Below the pieces are notes generated by a model, which saw only the letters and a program-made list of their open reading frames with translations, was not told the origin of the DNA and did no database searches. A stretch of 64,000 nucleotides of DNA from Streptosporangium sp. NBC_01755. Lineage in GTDB: Bacteria; Actinomycetota; Actinomycetes; Streptosporangiales; Streptosporangiaceae. This document shows, in pieces, positions 34,492-43,220 of this stretch (position 1 is the stretch's first letter; each line of letters starts with the position of its first letter). A program made the position numbers and the translations under genes. The stretch lies in assembly GCF_035917995.1 (NCBI RefSeq), contig NZ_CP109131.1:248001-312000 (forward strand), written 5' to 3'.

Positions 34492-34875
34492 ATGGCACGT
34501 CAGCAAGTCGTCACGTTCACCGATGACATCACCGGGAAACGGGCGGACGAGACCGTCTCGTTCGGCCTGGACGGGACCGCCTACGAGATCGACCTGAGCA
34601 CGAAGAACGCCACAAAACTTCGAGAGGCCCTTAAACCCTTCCAGTCCGCCGCCCGCAAGGCGAGCACCGCCCTGAGCCGTAAGGGCAAGACGAAGGGGTC
34701 CGGCGGCAACCGCGAGCGGAGCGCCGAGATCCGGGCGTGGGCGAAGTCCCACGGAATCGAGGTGAGCGAGCGCGGGCGCATTGGGGGAAAGGTCGCCGCG
34801 GCGTTCGCGGCGGGCGACCCCAGCGTGGCCAAGGCCGCGGCCAAGAAGACCTCGCAGGCCGCGCTCAGCGAGTAG
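34492..34875 (+). CDS. lsr2: Lsr2 nucleoid-associated xenogeneic silencer
   Basis: This 127-residue Lsr2 opens with MARQQVVTFTDDITGKRADE and VSFGLDGTAYEIDLSTKNAT, the N-terminal dimerisation domain. A basic linker follows. The C-terminal DNA-binding domain shows AEIRAWAKSHGIEVSERGRI, with the RGR AT-minor-groove hook (the family usually reads RGRIP; here RGRIG). It binds and silences AT-rich or foreign DNA. Length is near the upper limit (usually about 110) because of an Ala/Lys-rich tail. The ATG has AAGGAG eight bases upstream. It is intact although surrounded by pseudogenes; its variant hook and tail suggest it may be one of several copies. Confidence 0.94.
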   Translation: MARQQVVTFTDDITGKRADETVSFGLDGTAYEIDLSTKNATKLREALKPFQSAARKASTALSRKGKTKGSGGNRERSAEIRAWAKSHGIEVSERGRIGGKVAAAFAAGDPSVAKAAAKKTSQAALSE

Positions 34876-34970
34876 CGACCAAGCTCCCGGCCCCTCTTGG
34901 AGGTAACGGCGTCACAGCCGACCGGGAGTACACAGGGCGAACCCGGAGGTGCCGCTCCCGCCCCGGCAGG

Positions 34971-35099
34971 ACCGGCGTGGTCGCCAGGATCCCCGGCGAC
35001 TCGCCCGATGCCCTGCTGATCCACGGCCATCTCGACGTGGTCCCCGTCGAGGGCCTGGAGTTCGGCGTCCGCGTCCTGGACCGCCTCCTCACCTCCTGA
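34971..35099 (+). pseudogene. M20-family metallopeptidase remnant with internal deletion
   Basis: The open frame reads TGVVARIPGDSPDALLIHGH, then LDVVP, and directly VEGLEFGVRVLDRLLTS and stop. LLIHGHLDVVP is the first zinc ligand region of M20 dipeptidases/deacylases. The ending resembles the family C-terminus (FG.RVLDR.L). About 350 residues between them are absent. The flanking 35100-35415 bases hold nothing identifiable. Confidence 0.65.
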
Positions 35100-35415
35100 A
35101 TCCTTCCGGCCACCCCGGCCGCCTCCGCGGGTGGCAGCGCCAATCCCGGATAAAACAGGGCGGCCCCCATCGCAATCGAGTCCTGCCGGGTACTTCCGGA
35201 TACATGCCGGACACGGCCCGCCTGAAACTGGGGCATCATGGCTCACGTGCCGACTCTCATGTACCCCTCGGTGACCGGCCGGTCTCGTGGCGAGACGCGA
35301 ACGTTGGTGAGGCGCCATCCCGCTCCCCCCGGGAATGCCGTCGAACCACCCCGCGCGAGCGATGGGCGGGCATCCGGCACCGCCCCGGAAAACGGTGCGG
35401 ATCGGGAGCGTCGAG
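35100..35415. other. 316-base interval without recognisable genes
   Basis: There is no coding signature on either strand. The downstream flippase start lies at its right edge. Several Pro/Arg-rich open frames are chance. Confidence 0.45.
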
Positions 35416-36966
35416 GTGAATGAGGACGGCACGGGGCTGCCTGCCCGGCACGAGGGCGGCACTCTCTCGCCGGATACCCGGCCGAACCAGCCGGGCACCC
35501 GGCCGGACCCACCGGACACCTGGCCGGACTCGGCCACCGGCCTGCGTACAGCCGACGGCAAGGTCGATGCAAGCGCTCCGCCCCATGATGACGACGAGGT
35601 GACGCGCGACGGAGGCGACCAGGCGATGGGCCGGACAGTGACCGAGGAGCGCAGGAACGGCCTGATGGACCGCCTGCGCAAGGACCTGAGAAACCCCCTG
35701 TTCCTCCAGGGCTACGCACTGATGATCAATACCGGGATCACCGCCGTGCTGGGCCTCGGCTACTGGTTCCTCGCCACGCACATGTACACCGCCTCCGCGT
35801 TCGGTGAGGGCCAGGCTGTGATCAGCGCGATGCGGCTGTTCGCCTCTCTGACCGGGCTCGCCTTCGCGGGCGCGCTGGCCAGGTTCATCCCGGTGGCCGG
35901 CCGCCGCACCGCCGAGTTCGTCCTGCGCGGCTACGCGATCGCCGGGGCCACCGGCCTGGTGGCGGCGCTGGGGTTCCTGCTGACCTTGCCGGCGTGGGGG
36001 ACGGTCTACGCCGACCTCGCCGGGTTCGGCCCAGGACTGTTCTTCCTCGTCTCGGTTCTCATCTGGACGATCTTCACCCTCCAGGACGTGACTCTGGCCG
36101 GGCTACGCAAGGCCGTCTGGGTGCCGGTCAACAGCCTGGCGTTCGGCCTGGTCAAGATGGGCATGCTCGCCGCGCTGGCGTTCGCGCTGCCGGAGGGCGG
36201 CCTCTTTGGCGGGATCTTCGTCTCGTGGATCATACCGACGGCCATGGCGCTGATCCCGATCAGCTGGTTCATCTTCGGCGTCATCATCCCCAAACACGTC
36301 AAGAACACCGAGGAGAGCGCCGCGAACCCGCCGCGCCTGCGCGAGGTGGGGCGGTTCCTGGCCGGAGACTTCCCCGGCGCGTTCTCCATCCTGCTGATCC
36401 TCTACCTGGTCCCGGTCATCATCGCGGGCTGGCTCGACGACGCGCCGACGTTCGGCTACTTCTCAATAGCCCACACGCTGGGCTCCATGGTCGGGCTGCT
36501 GGCGGCCAACATGGCGGTGTCCCTCACGGTCGAGGGGTCCTTCAACGCCACCCGACTGGCGCAGAGCGTGCGCAACGCGCTGCGCCGCACCTTCCTGATC
36601 GTCGGACCGGTCATCACGGTGGTCGTGGTCGGCGCACCCTTGATCCTGAGCGTGTTCGGCCCCGGGTTCGCCGAGGCGGGCACGCCGCTGCTCCGCCTGA
36701 TGGCGATCGCCGTACTTCCCCAGACAGTGATAGAGATCTGCCTCAGCATGCTGCGCGCGCAGAGCGAGGCCCGCAAGCTCGCACTCATCCAGATCGGGAT
36801 GGCGGTGCTGGTCCTCACCTCGATCACCGTGCTGTTCCCCCTTTTCGGGATCGCCGCGGTGGGCTACGCGATGCTCGGCAGCCAACTCCTGGTCGCGCTG
36901 CTGATCCTCCCGAACATCCGCAGGGTGATCAACCACGGTAAGACGTCCCAGGTGGCCGCCGACTAG
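35416..36966 (+). CDS. Polysaccharide/lipid-linked oligosaccharide flippase (MOP superfamily)
   Basis: This 516-residue polytopic membrane protein has about 14 hydrophobic segments, beginning NPLFLQGYALMINTGITAVL. The pattern (paired helices, charged RR at loop ends, repeated FG...A.G.PLL) is that of O-antigen/teichoic-type MOP flippases rather than drug MATE proteins. It would move a lipid-linked sugar across the membrane. A Pro/Asp-rich disordered leader of about 70 residues (TRPNQPGTRPDPPDTW...) precedes the first helix. I place the start at GTG 35416 (after GGAGC), but ATG 35625 just before the helix cannot be excluded. It heads a four-gene operon with two aminotransferase-like genes and an acyltransferase. 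Confidence 0.85.
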   Translation: MNEDGTGLPARHEGGTLSPDTRPNQPGTRPDPPDTWPDSATGLRTADGKVDASAPPHDDDEVTRDGGDQAMGRTVTEERRNGLMDRLRKDLRNPLFLQGYALMINTGITAVLGLGYWFLATHMYTASAFGEGQAVISAMRLFASLTGLAFAGALARFIPVAGRRTAEFVLRGYAIAGATGLVAALGFLLTLPAWGTVYADLAGFGPGLFFLVSVLIWTIFTLQDVTLAGLRKAVWVPVNSLAFGLVKMGMLAALAFALPEGGLFGGIFVSWIIPTAMALIPISWFIFGVIIPKHVKNTEESAANPPRLREVGRFLAGDFPGAFSILLILYLVPVIIAGWLDDAPTFGYFSIAHTLGSMVGLLAANMAVSLTVEGSFNATRLAQSVRNALRRTFLIVGPVITVVVVGAPLILSVFGPGFAEAGTPLLRLMAIAVLPQTVIEICLSMLRAQSEARKLALIQIGMAVLVLTSITVLFPLFGIAAVGYAMLGSQLLVALLILPNIRRVINHGKTSQVAAD

Positions 36967-37018
36967 GGAGCGCGGTTCCATTTGCAGTCCTGATCTCGCC
37001 CGTGATAGAGGGTCTCCA

Positions 37019-38197
37019 GTGACTCCTGAGCACATTGTGGCGAAGCGAACAGGCCGCTTCTGCCTTCCGCTGCCCTCCAACCGCCTGGGCCTGTATCTGG
37101 CCCTGCGGCACTGGTGCAGCCCCGGCCAGCGGTTGCTGATGTCGCCGCTGTCGGCCGACGAGATCCTTTTCCTCGTGCTCGCCGCCGGGCTGCGCCCGGT
37201 CATCGCACCGCTCTCCATCGACGACGGCAACATCGATGCGGACGCCGTCGATCTCGACACGGTCGACGCGGTACTGACCACCAACCTGTACGGTCTGCCG
37301 GACCGGGTGGCCGCCTTCACCGGCAAGATCCTGATCGAGGACGTCGCGCACGCGATGGAGACGAGCGTGCACGGCAGGCCGCTGGGCACCTTCGGGGTGG
37401 CCGGCGTGTTCAGCCTGTCCAAGCACGCCGGAGCGGGCTCCGGCGGGGTGATCGCGGTCGAGCGCCTGGAGGACCTGCGCGCCCTGGAGCGCGACCGTGA
37501 CCGGCTGCTACAGCCCGGCGCCTTCAGGAAAGAGATCCATACCGTGCTGACCTCGGTGGGCCGGCACGCCGCGCTGCGGCTGAACATGGTCCGCCCGGCG
37601 CTGAGGGCGATGCGCGCGCTCGGCATGGAGGAGGAGCGCGATGGCTACCGGATCGCCCCGCGCCCGGCAGAGCTGCTCAGGGCGCTGGAGTACGCGCCGC
37701 AACTACCGGCGTTCGACTCCTGGGTCCAGGCGGACCTGCACGACTACCGGGCCAGGCGCGGCCACCTCTCAAGCTGGTACCAGTCGCGGCGCCTGCGGAC
37801 GCTGCCCCGGCAGCGGTCGCGGCGGATCGTCGGCGTCTCGGCACTGGCCGCACTGCCCACCGTGGCACCGGCCGTTCACCGCCATCTGGACCAGCCGCTG
37901 TTCCGGGTCCCGCTGCTGGTCTCGGGCCGGGACGAGGCCATCGCCGAGCTGGAGCGGCACGGGGTCGCCACCGGATACCTCTACGACCCGCCGTACGACA
38001 GCTACCTGCCCGGGTTCACCAGACCCTCACCTGCACCCGAGATCGCGCGCTGGTGGGGCCGGCATGTACTGCCGGTCGATCCGCTCTACGCCCACCGCGC
38101 CCTGCCGGTCGTCGAACGACTCGTCCCGGCGATCCCCCCCGCCCTTCCCAGGGTTCCCCCGGTGCTGCCGAGTCCGGCCATCTCCGATATCGCTTAG
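37019..38197 (+). CDS. DegT/DnrJ/EryC1-like PLP-dependent protein (copy 1)
   Basis: This 392-residue fold-type I PLP protein has the Schiff-base lysine in GVFSLSKHAGAGSGG. The phosphate/ring site is at EDVAHAMETSVHGRPLGTFG (the family reads E/DDAAHA.G...G..GT.G). The sugar aminotransferases of this family convert nucleotide-keto-sugars to amino sugars. The start GTG 37019 gives the short leader TPEHIVAKRTGRF; an SD is weak. Compared with copy 2 it lacks part of the loop after PDRV (only AAFTGKILIEDV). The C-terminal domain shares RWWGRHVLPVDPLYA with copy 2. The two are about 45-50% alike by eye and probably form a heteromer or act on sister sugars. Confidence 0.85.
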   Translation: MTPEHIVAKRTGRFCLPLPSNRLGLYLALRHWCSPGQRLLMSPLSADEILFLVLAAGLRPVIAPLSIDDGNIDADAVDLDTVDAVLTTNLYGLPDRVAAFTGKILIEDVAHAMETSVHGRPLGTFGVAGVFSLSKHAGAGSGGVIAVERLEDLRALERDRDRLLQPGAFRKEIHTVLTSVGRHAALRLNMVRPALRAMRALGMEEERDGYRIAPRPAELLRALEYAPQLPAFDSWVQADLHDYRARRGHLSSWYQSRRLRTLPRQRSRRIVGVSALAALPTVAPAVHRHLDQPLFRVPLLVSGRDEAIAELERHGVATGYLYDPPYDSYLPGFTRPSPAPEIARWWGRHVLPVDPLYAHRALPVVERLVPAIPPALPRVPPVLPSPAISDIA

Positions 38198-38456
38198 CAG
38201 GTAAGGTAAAATTTAGGTAGATTCGCTGTATCGGACGGCGGTGGGGGATCGCCGCCCGGTTCCGGGACGGTTTCCGCGCTCCGTGACGCACGCCACCCAT
38301 TTCTGCGGGCCAGTCGGATCGCGCGTGCTCCGCTCCGAGGACGACGTTCAGTTCCTGAGCCCGGGCTTCGAGAAAGGATCACCTCCTCGTGAACGGTAGG
38401 TTGACGTGCACCGCAGGTACGGTCGCCGGTCACCCCGGCGCGGCGGGAGGGGCTAC

Positions 38457-39548
38457 ATGAAGGTCAACGTCATCCGGCCCGCGGAGCTGGGCTCGGGCGA
38501 GGTCGCGGCCTGGCGCGAGATGCAGAGCTCCGGCGCGCACCTCGCCAACCCTTTTCTCAGCCCGGACTTCACGATCGCGATGGGTGAGGTCCGCGCCGAA
38601 GCGCGGGTGGCGGTGATCACCGAGTCGGACGGGCCCGTCGGGTTCTTTCCCTTCGAGCGGCACGGCGGCGGAGTGGGCACCGCCCTGGGCGGATGGGTCT
38701 CGCTCTCCCAGGGCGTGGTCCACGCGCCCGGCACCGAATTCGACTCCAACACCCTGCTCAAGGAGTGCGGGCTGAACGTGTGGGAGTTCGGCTGCATGAT
38801 CGACCACCAGCCGTGGTTCCAGCCGTTCGAGACGCTCAGGCAGGAGGCCGTGGTCCTCGACTTCGCCGACGGCTACCCGGCCTTCCTCGACGAGCTGCGC
38901 GAACGCTCTCCGAAGTTCGTCAAGACCACCCTGTACAAGGAACGGAAGCTGAGCCGCGACGCGGGCGAGGTCACCTCCGAGTTCGCGGTGCGCGACGCGG
39001 AGCAGTTCCGGCTGCTGCGGGAGTGGAAGTCGGCCCAGTACCAGCGGATGGGCCGCCCCGACCGCTTCGCCAAGTCATGGGTGGTGGAGCTGACCGAGCG
39101 CCTGCACTCCGTCGACACCCCCGACTTCGCCGGGCCGCTGTCCATGCTGTACGCGGACGGCAGGCCCGTCGCGGGCCACTTCGGGCTGCGCACCGGCACG
39201 ATGATGATCGGCTGGTTCCCCGCGTACGATCCCGACTATGCCAAGTACTCCCCCGGCCTGATCCAGCACCTGCACATGGTCGAGGCCGCCGCGAAGATCG
39301 GTGTCGGCTCGCTGGACCTCGGTATCAGCAACGGCTCGGAGTACAAGGACGCGCTGTGCAGTAGGACCGTTCCAGTCACCGAGGGCATCGTGCGCCGCCG
39401 CTCGGCCGGTGCGGCGGCGCACTGGCTGCGCACCGCACCGGTCCGCCGCGTGCGGCGGTTCATCCTTGACAGTCCGGCCCTGTACGGCGCCGCCGACAGG
39501 GCCATGAAGCGGTACGGGCGGCTGCGTACCCGAGGGAAGGTCCGTTGA
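38457..39548 (+). CDS. FemAB/GNAT-like N-acyltransferase
   Basis: This 363-residue protein belongs to the FemAB-like part of the GNAT superfamily (Acetyltransf_6), used to acylate amino sugars or lipid-linked intermediates. Recognisable pieces are NPFLSPDFTIAMGEVRAEAR near the N-terminus and the second domain SMLYADGRPVAGHFGLRTG. The conserved ending around SPGLIQHLHMVEAAAKIGVG and LDLGISNGSEYKDALCSR also fits. ATG 38457 follows GGGAGGGG. The stop overlaps the start of the next aminotransferase (TTGA), so they are coupled. Its likely role is to acylate the amine installed by the DegT-like proteins (inference). Confidence 0.83.
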   Translation: MKVNVIRPAELGSGEVAAWREMQSSGAHLANPFLSPDFTIAMGEVRAEARVAVITESDGPVGFFPFERHGGGVGTALGGWVSLSQGVVHAPGTEFDSNTLLKECGLNVWEFGCMIDHQPWFQPFETLRQEAVVLDFADGYPAFLDELRERSPKFVKTTLYKERKLSRDAGEVTSEFAVRDAEQFRLLREWKSAQYQRMGRPDRFAKSWVVELTERLHSVDTPDFAGPLSMLYADGRPVAGHFGLRTGTMMIGWFPAYDPDYAKYSPGLIQHLHMVEAAAKIGVGSLDLGISNGSEYKDALCSRTVPVTEGIVRRRSAGAAAHWLRTAPVRRVRRFILDSPALYGAADRAMKRYGRLRTRGKVR

Positions 39549-40735
39549 ACGGACAGAACGGCGGCCGTGAGCTTGAGGCGGCCATGCGTGACCGGATCGG
39601 CCAGGAGTGCCTCCATGTGCCGTCCGCCAGATTCGGCCTGCTCCTGGCACTGCGTCACTGGTTCAGGCGCGGCGACAGGGTGCTCATCTCGCCGACGAAC
39701 TGCGAAACCGTGCTGTTCGTCGTGCTGGCCGCCGGGCTGGAACCGGTGATGGCGCCCGTCTCCTGGCGCGACGGCAACATCGACGTCCCCAACGTCGACT
39801 GGAGCGGCCTGGCCGGTGTCGTCACCACGCACCTGTACGGCCAGCCCGACCGGGTGACCGAGCTGCGGGCCGAGTGCGACCGGCGCGGCGTGATCCTCCT
39901 CGACGACGCGGCGCACGCCATGCAGACGACAGTGGACGGCCGCCCCGCGGGTACGTTCGGCACCGCCGGGGTGTTCAGCCTCGCCAAGCACGGGCGGTCG
40001 ATGTCCGGCGGGTTCCTCACCGCGCGGGACCCGGCCGCACTGCCCGAGCTGGCCCGTGCCAGGGACGAGCTGCTGCTCCCCGGCGGAGCGCGCGCCCAGC
40101 TGCTCGGCACGTTGCGGCCCGTACTTCGCGAGACGATCTACCGCACCGGGCTGGTCAGGCCGATGTGGCACGCCCTCAAGGCACTCGGGCTCGTCCAGTG
40201 GACCGGCCACCGCTGCCCGCCCCGTGAGAAGGAGCTGCGCGCGGTCACCACCGCCGATCCGGTCGACCTGCGCGCCATGGACCACTGGCTCCGGATCGAC
40301 CTCGACGACTGGCGGATGCGCCAGGGGCCGCTGCTCCGCCGCTACCAGCGCTCCCGCTTCCGGGTGATCGACCGCGAGCGCGAGCGGCGGGTGGCCGGGG
40401 TCGAACTGCTGCGTACCCTGCCCTGGGCGGCCGAGGGTGTCCGCGACGCGGCGCCGCAACCGCTGCTGCGGGTGCCCCTGCTGGTCGAGAACCGCGACGT
40501 GGTGGTCGCCCGGCTGGAGAGCCGGGGCGTGGTGCCCGGCTTCATCTACGATCCGCCGCTGGACGACTACCTGGACCTGGTGTCCGGGGGGCCGACCCAG
40601 GAGATCGCCCGCTGGTGGACCGGCCATGTCCTGCCCGTCGACCCGCTCCGCGCCACCCGCATGGCCAGGTTGCTGACCGAACTCGACGCCCGCCCCGCCA
40701 CACGCCCGACCTCTCCCTCGGAGCGGCCGGCCTGA
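39545..40735 (+). CDS. DegT/DnrJ/EryC1-like PLP-dependent protein (copy 2)
   Basis: This 396-residue paralogue of the protein at 37019 has the Schiff-base lysine in GVFSLAKHGRSMSGG. The aspartate site is DDAAHAMQTTVDGRPAGTFG and the ending is RWWTGHVLPVDPLRATRM. It starts at TTG 39545, overlapping the acyltransferase stop. The first half contains SWRDGNIDVPNVDWSGLAGV, where copy 1 has a similar SIDDGNIDADAVD. The last codons (PSERPA and stop) are the first unit of a 36-bp tandem repeat. The substrate is unknown. Confidence 0.85.
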   Translation: MNGQNGGRELEAAMRDRIGQECLHVPSARFGLLLALRHWFRRGDRVLISPTNCETVLFVVLAAGLEPVMAPVSWRDGNIDVPNVDWSGLAGVVTTHLYGQPDRVTELRAECDRRGVILLDDAAHAMQTTVDGRPAGTFGTAGVFSLAKHGRSMSGGFLTARDPAALPELARARDELLLPGGARAQLLGTLRPVLRETIYRTGLVRPMWHALKALGLVQWTGHRCPPREKELRAVTTADPVDLRAMDHWLRIDLDDWRMRQGPLLRRYQRSRFRVIDRERERRVAGVELLRTLPWAAEGVRDAAPQPLLRVPLLVENRDVVVARLESRGVVPGFIYDPPLDDYLDLVSGGPTQEIARWWTGHVLPVDPLRATRMARLLTELDARPATRPTSPSERPA

Positions 40736-40822
40736 CCGGCGCTCACCTCGCCCTCGGAACGACCGATCCGACCGGCGCCCACCTCGCCCTCGGAACGGCC
40801 GATCCGACCGGCGCTCACCTGG
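40715..40822. repeat. Three tandem copies of a 36-bp unit spanning the convergent gene ends
   Basis: Units start at 40715, 40751 and 40787 and match at about 32 of 36 positions. The first contains the last codons and stop of the upstream DegT-like gene. The last reaches the stop of the convergent ATPase gene at 40815. Each unit contains GACCGGCGC(T/C)CACCT. Confidence 0.92.
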
Positions 40823-41255
40823 CACCGGCCAGGCTGCCCGCGCGTATCCCGGCCAGTTCGAGTACCAGCTCGAACCAGACCTTGTTGGCCCCCGCCTCCC
40901 TGACCAGGCCCCAGCGGTGGGCCAGCGCCTCCAGCAGGGGCAGGCCGCGGCCCCCTGTCTCGTCCGCCGAGGCGTGACACACGCAGGGGGCCTGTGACGA
41001 GCCCTCGTCCTGGACGCAGACCCGCACGCCCGTTGCCGAGTAGGCCACGGTGACCGTGAACGCCCCGCCGTCCCCGGACCGGGAGTGGATCACCGCGTTG
41101 GTGGCGATCTCGCTGGTCAGCAGGACACAGTCGTCATGGAGGGGATGGTCTCGCCCCAGGGTCATCGAGACCAGGCGGCGGGCTCTGACCACCTGGTCCG
41201 GGGAACCCGCAAGGCGGAGAACCCATTCGCTGCCGTCGTACTCCGACGAGTCCAT
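40815..41255 (-). CDS. RsbW-like ATP-binding regulator (HATPase_c_2)
   Basis: This 146-residue serine-kinase/anti-sigma-type ATPase has the N box LLTSEIATNAVIHSRSGDGG and the G1-like VCVQDEGSS. The later GGRGLPLLEALAHRWGLVR carries the ATP-lid glycine and the family's closing W...G.KVWFEL. These small ATPases bind or phosphorylate SpoIIAA-like antagonists or sigma factors. ATG 41255 follows GGAGGGGC. A Cys-rich insertion (APCVCHASADETG) sits before the lid. The stop lies in the 36-bp repeat. No anti-anti-sigma partner is adjacent. Confidence 0.88.
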   Translation of the reverse strand: MDSSEYDGSEWVLRLAGSPDQVVRARRLVSMTLGRDHPLHDDCVLLTSEIATNAVIHSRSGDGGAFTVTVAYSATGVRVCVQDEGSSQAPCVCHASADETGGRGLPLLEALAHRWGLVREAGANKVWFELVLELAGIRAGSLAGAR

Positions 41256-41419
41256 ATGCCCCTCCGATATTGTTCCTGCCTCTGGGAAGACGCGGAGCTC
41301 GAAAGGGAAGATGTCTCGGAAAAGTAGGAATGCGATCACTTACCGGATAGATAGGTAGGGCTTGCCAGGTGGGCCTTCAGCTGCGTGCCCGCACCTGCCG
41401 TACCGTGCGGTTTCACCCG

Positions 41420-42238
41420 TCACATCCGGTGCCGGCGAGCCTCGAAGAAACAGTAGACCGCGAACAGCAGCAGTCCGATCGCGACGACCCCGAGCAGCCA
41501 CGGACCGGCCGGGGTCTCGGCCAGCGAGCGCAGCGTCGCGTCGATGCCCTTGGCCTTGCCGGGGTCGTAGGTGACCGCGGCCTGGATGACGAAGACACCG
41601 GCGACCACGGCGACCACACCACGGGCGACGTAACCGGCCATGCCCAGCCGCTCGGTGAGGTCACGCGCCTCGGCCGGCATCTCGCCGGTGCGCAGGTCCT
41701 GGAGGAACTTCTTCTTCCAGCCCTTGCGGATCCAGTAGGCACCCAGGGCGATCAGTCCCAGGCCGACCAGTCCCACGATGACCTGGCCGCCGGGCAGGTC
41801 CATCAGCTTGGCCGTGAGGTCCTTCGACTGCTCGTCCATCGAGTCGCCGGAGTCCCCGCGCAGCACCACGTTGATCAGGGTGAACACGATCAGTCCGTAG
41901 ACCACCGTGCGCGCCGCCGCCTCCACCCGGTCCTTGGTCCGGCCCCGGCCGATGACGGCCTCCGACAGCTGCCAGAGGGTCAGGGCCGCGAAACCGACGG
42001 TCATGAGCCAGAGCAGCACCATGCCGAACGGCTGCTCGGCCACCGTCTGGATGGCCCCGGTCTTGTCGGCCTCCTTGCCACCGCTGCCCCCGCCGAAGGC
42101 GATCTGCAGGGCAAGGAAACCGATCAGCCCGTACAGGACACCTCGGCAGGCCAGGCCGATCCGCGCCAGCCTGTCCAGCGTCTGACTGTTGGCCGCTCTG
42201 CGAGCGGCACCTTCCAGCTGAGTCTGAGGGCTGTTCAT
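41420..42238 (-). CDS. DUF1206 membrane protein
   Basis: This 272-residue integral membrane protein has three copies of the DUF1206 helix pair. Each starts with an ARxGxxxRGxVY-like segment: RLARIGLACRGVLYGLIGFL, EAAARTVVYGLIVF and ERLGMAGYVARGVVAVVAGV. The spacing and length match the family, whose function is unknown. The ATG at 42238 gives the acidic/polar leader MNSPQTQLEGAARRAANSQT. It is co-oriented with ppx upstream, 38 bases away, and could share its transcript. Confidence 0.9.
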   Translation of the reverse strand: MNSPQTQLEGAARRAANSQTLDRLARIGLACRGVLYGLIGFLALQIAFGGGSGGKEADKTGAIQTVAEQPFGMVLLWLMTVGFAALTLWQLSEAVIGRGRTKDRVEAAARTVVYGLIVFTLINVVLRGDSGDSMDEQSKDLTAKLMDLPGGQVIVGLVGLGLIALGAYWIRKGWKKKFLQDLRTGEMPAEARDLTERLGMAGYVARGVVAVVAGVFVIQAAVTYDPGKAKGIDATLRSLAETPAGPWLLGVVAIGLLLFAVYCFFEARRHRM

Positions 42239-42275
42239 GGCTTTGCGCGCTAACCCTCAGGCGGCCGAATAAACC

Positions 42276-43208
42276 TTACTGCTCGGGCATGGCGTCCAGC
42301 CTCCGCAGGATGACCCCCTCACGCAGCGCCCACGGGCACACCTCCAGCCGGGGCACTCCGAACAGGTCCATCGCGGCGTCGGCGACGATGGCACCGGCGG
42401 GCAGTTGCGGCGCCCGCCCCTCCGACACCCCGGGCAGCTCGGCCCTTTCCCGCGTGCTCATCCTGATCAGCCGGTCGGTCCAGCCGACCAGGTCCGCGTG
42501 CCCGAGCACCCGGCGTACGTTCGCCCCCTCGTTCGAGGGCGCCGCGCCGGCGATTCTCGCGAGCTGCCTGAACGTCTTGGACGTCGCCACCGCGTGGTCG
42601 GCCCGGCCGTATCGCGACACCTTGCCCACCGCGCGAGCGATCTCGGCCCGCACGTGCCTGCGCAGCACCCGTGCCTCGTCGGCCGGCGGCGGGTCGGCGG
42701 TGAAGTGGTCGCGGGTGAGACGGCCGGCCCCCAGCGGCAGCGACACCGCCACGTCGGGCTGCTCGTCGATACCCGAGGCGATCTCCAGCGACCCGCCGCC
42801 GATGTCCAGCACCAGCAGCCGCCCGGAGGACCACCCGAACCAGCGGCGCACCGCCAGGAAAGTCAACCTCGCCTCGTCCTGGCCGGACAGCACCTCGATG
42901 TCGACCTGCGTGTCGGCCTTGATCCCGGCGAGGACCTCCTCACCGTTCACCGACTCCCTGACCGCGGAGGTCGCGAAGGCCATGAGGTCCTCGACCCCCT
43001 TGTCCTCGGCGATCCGCAGTGCCTCCTCGATGAACTCCCGCAGCCGCGTCGCGCCCTGCGCCGACAGGCGGTTGCCCTCGTCCATGTGCTCGGAGAGCCT
43101 CAGCTCCTCCTTGTGAGAGTACGCTGGCAGCGGCCGGGCCCCTCGATGCGCGTCCATCACCAGCAGATGGACCGTGTTGGAACCGATGTCTAGAACGCCC
43201 AGTCGCAT
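42276..43208 (-). CDS. ppx: Exopolyphosphatase/guanosine pentaphosphatase (Ppx/GppA)
   Basis: This 310-residue ASKHA-fold hydrolase has phosphate-1 [14 protein letters not shown], the catalytic-Glu segment [15 protein letters not shown] and phosphate-2 [15 protein letters not shown]. These bind and hydrolyse polyphosphate or pppGpp. The short form without the HD domain is typical of actinobacterial Ppx1/2. The ATG at 43208 sits at the usual position, just before the first strand. The methyltransferase gene lies immediately upstream on the same strand. Confidence 0.93.
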   Translation of the reverse strand: MRLGVLDIGSNTVHLLVMDAHRGARPLPAYSHKEELRLSEHMDEGNRLSAQGATRLREFIEEALRIAEDKGVEDLMAFATSAVRESVNGEEVLAGIKADTQVDIEVLSGQDEARLTFLAVRRWFGWSSGRLLVLDIGGGSLEIASGIDEQPDVAVSLPLGAGRLTRDHFTADPPPADEARVLRRHVRAEIARAVGKVSRYGRADHAVATSKTFRQLARIAGAAPSNEGANVRRVLGHADLVGWTDRLIRMSTRERAELPGVSEGRAPQLPAGAIVADAAMDLFGVPRLEVCPWALREGVILRRLDAMPEQ

Positions 43209-43220
43209 GGGATGAAGCTA

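Noticed and set aside
38198-38230. Iron box (TTAGGTTAGG-like) after the first DegT-like gene
   Set aside because: TTAGCAGGTAAGGTAAAATT lacks the dyad symmetry of DmdR/IdeR sites and no iron gene follows.
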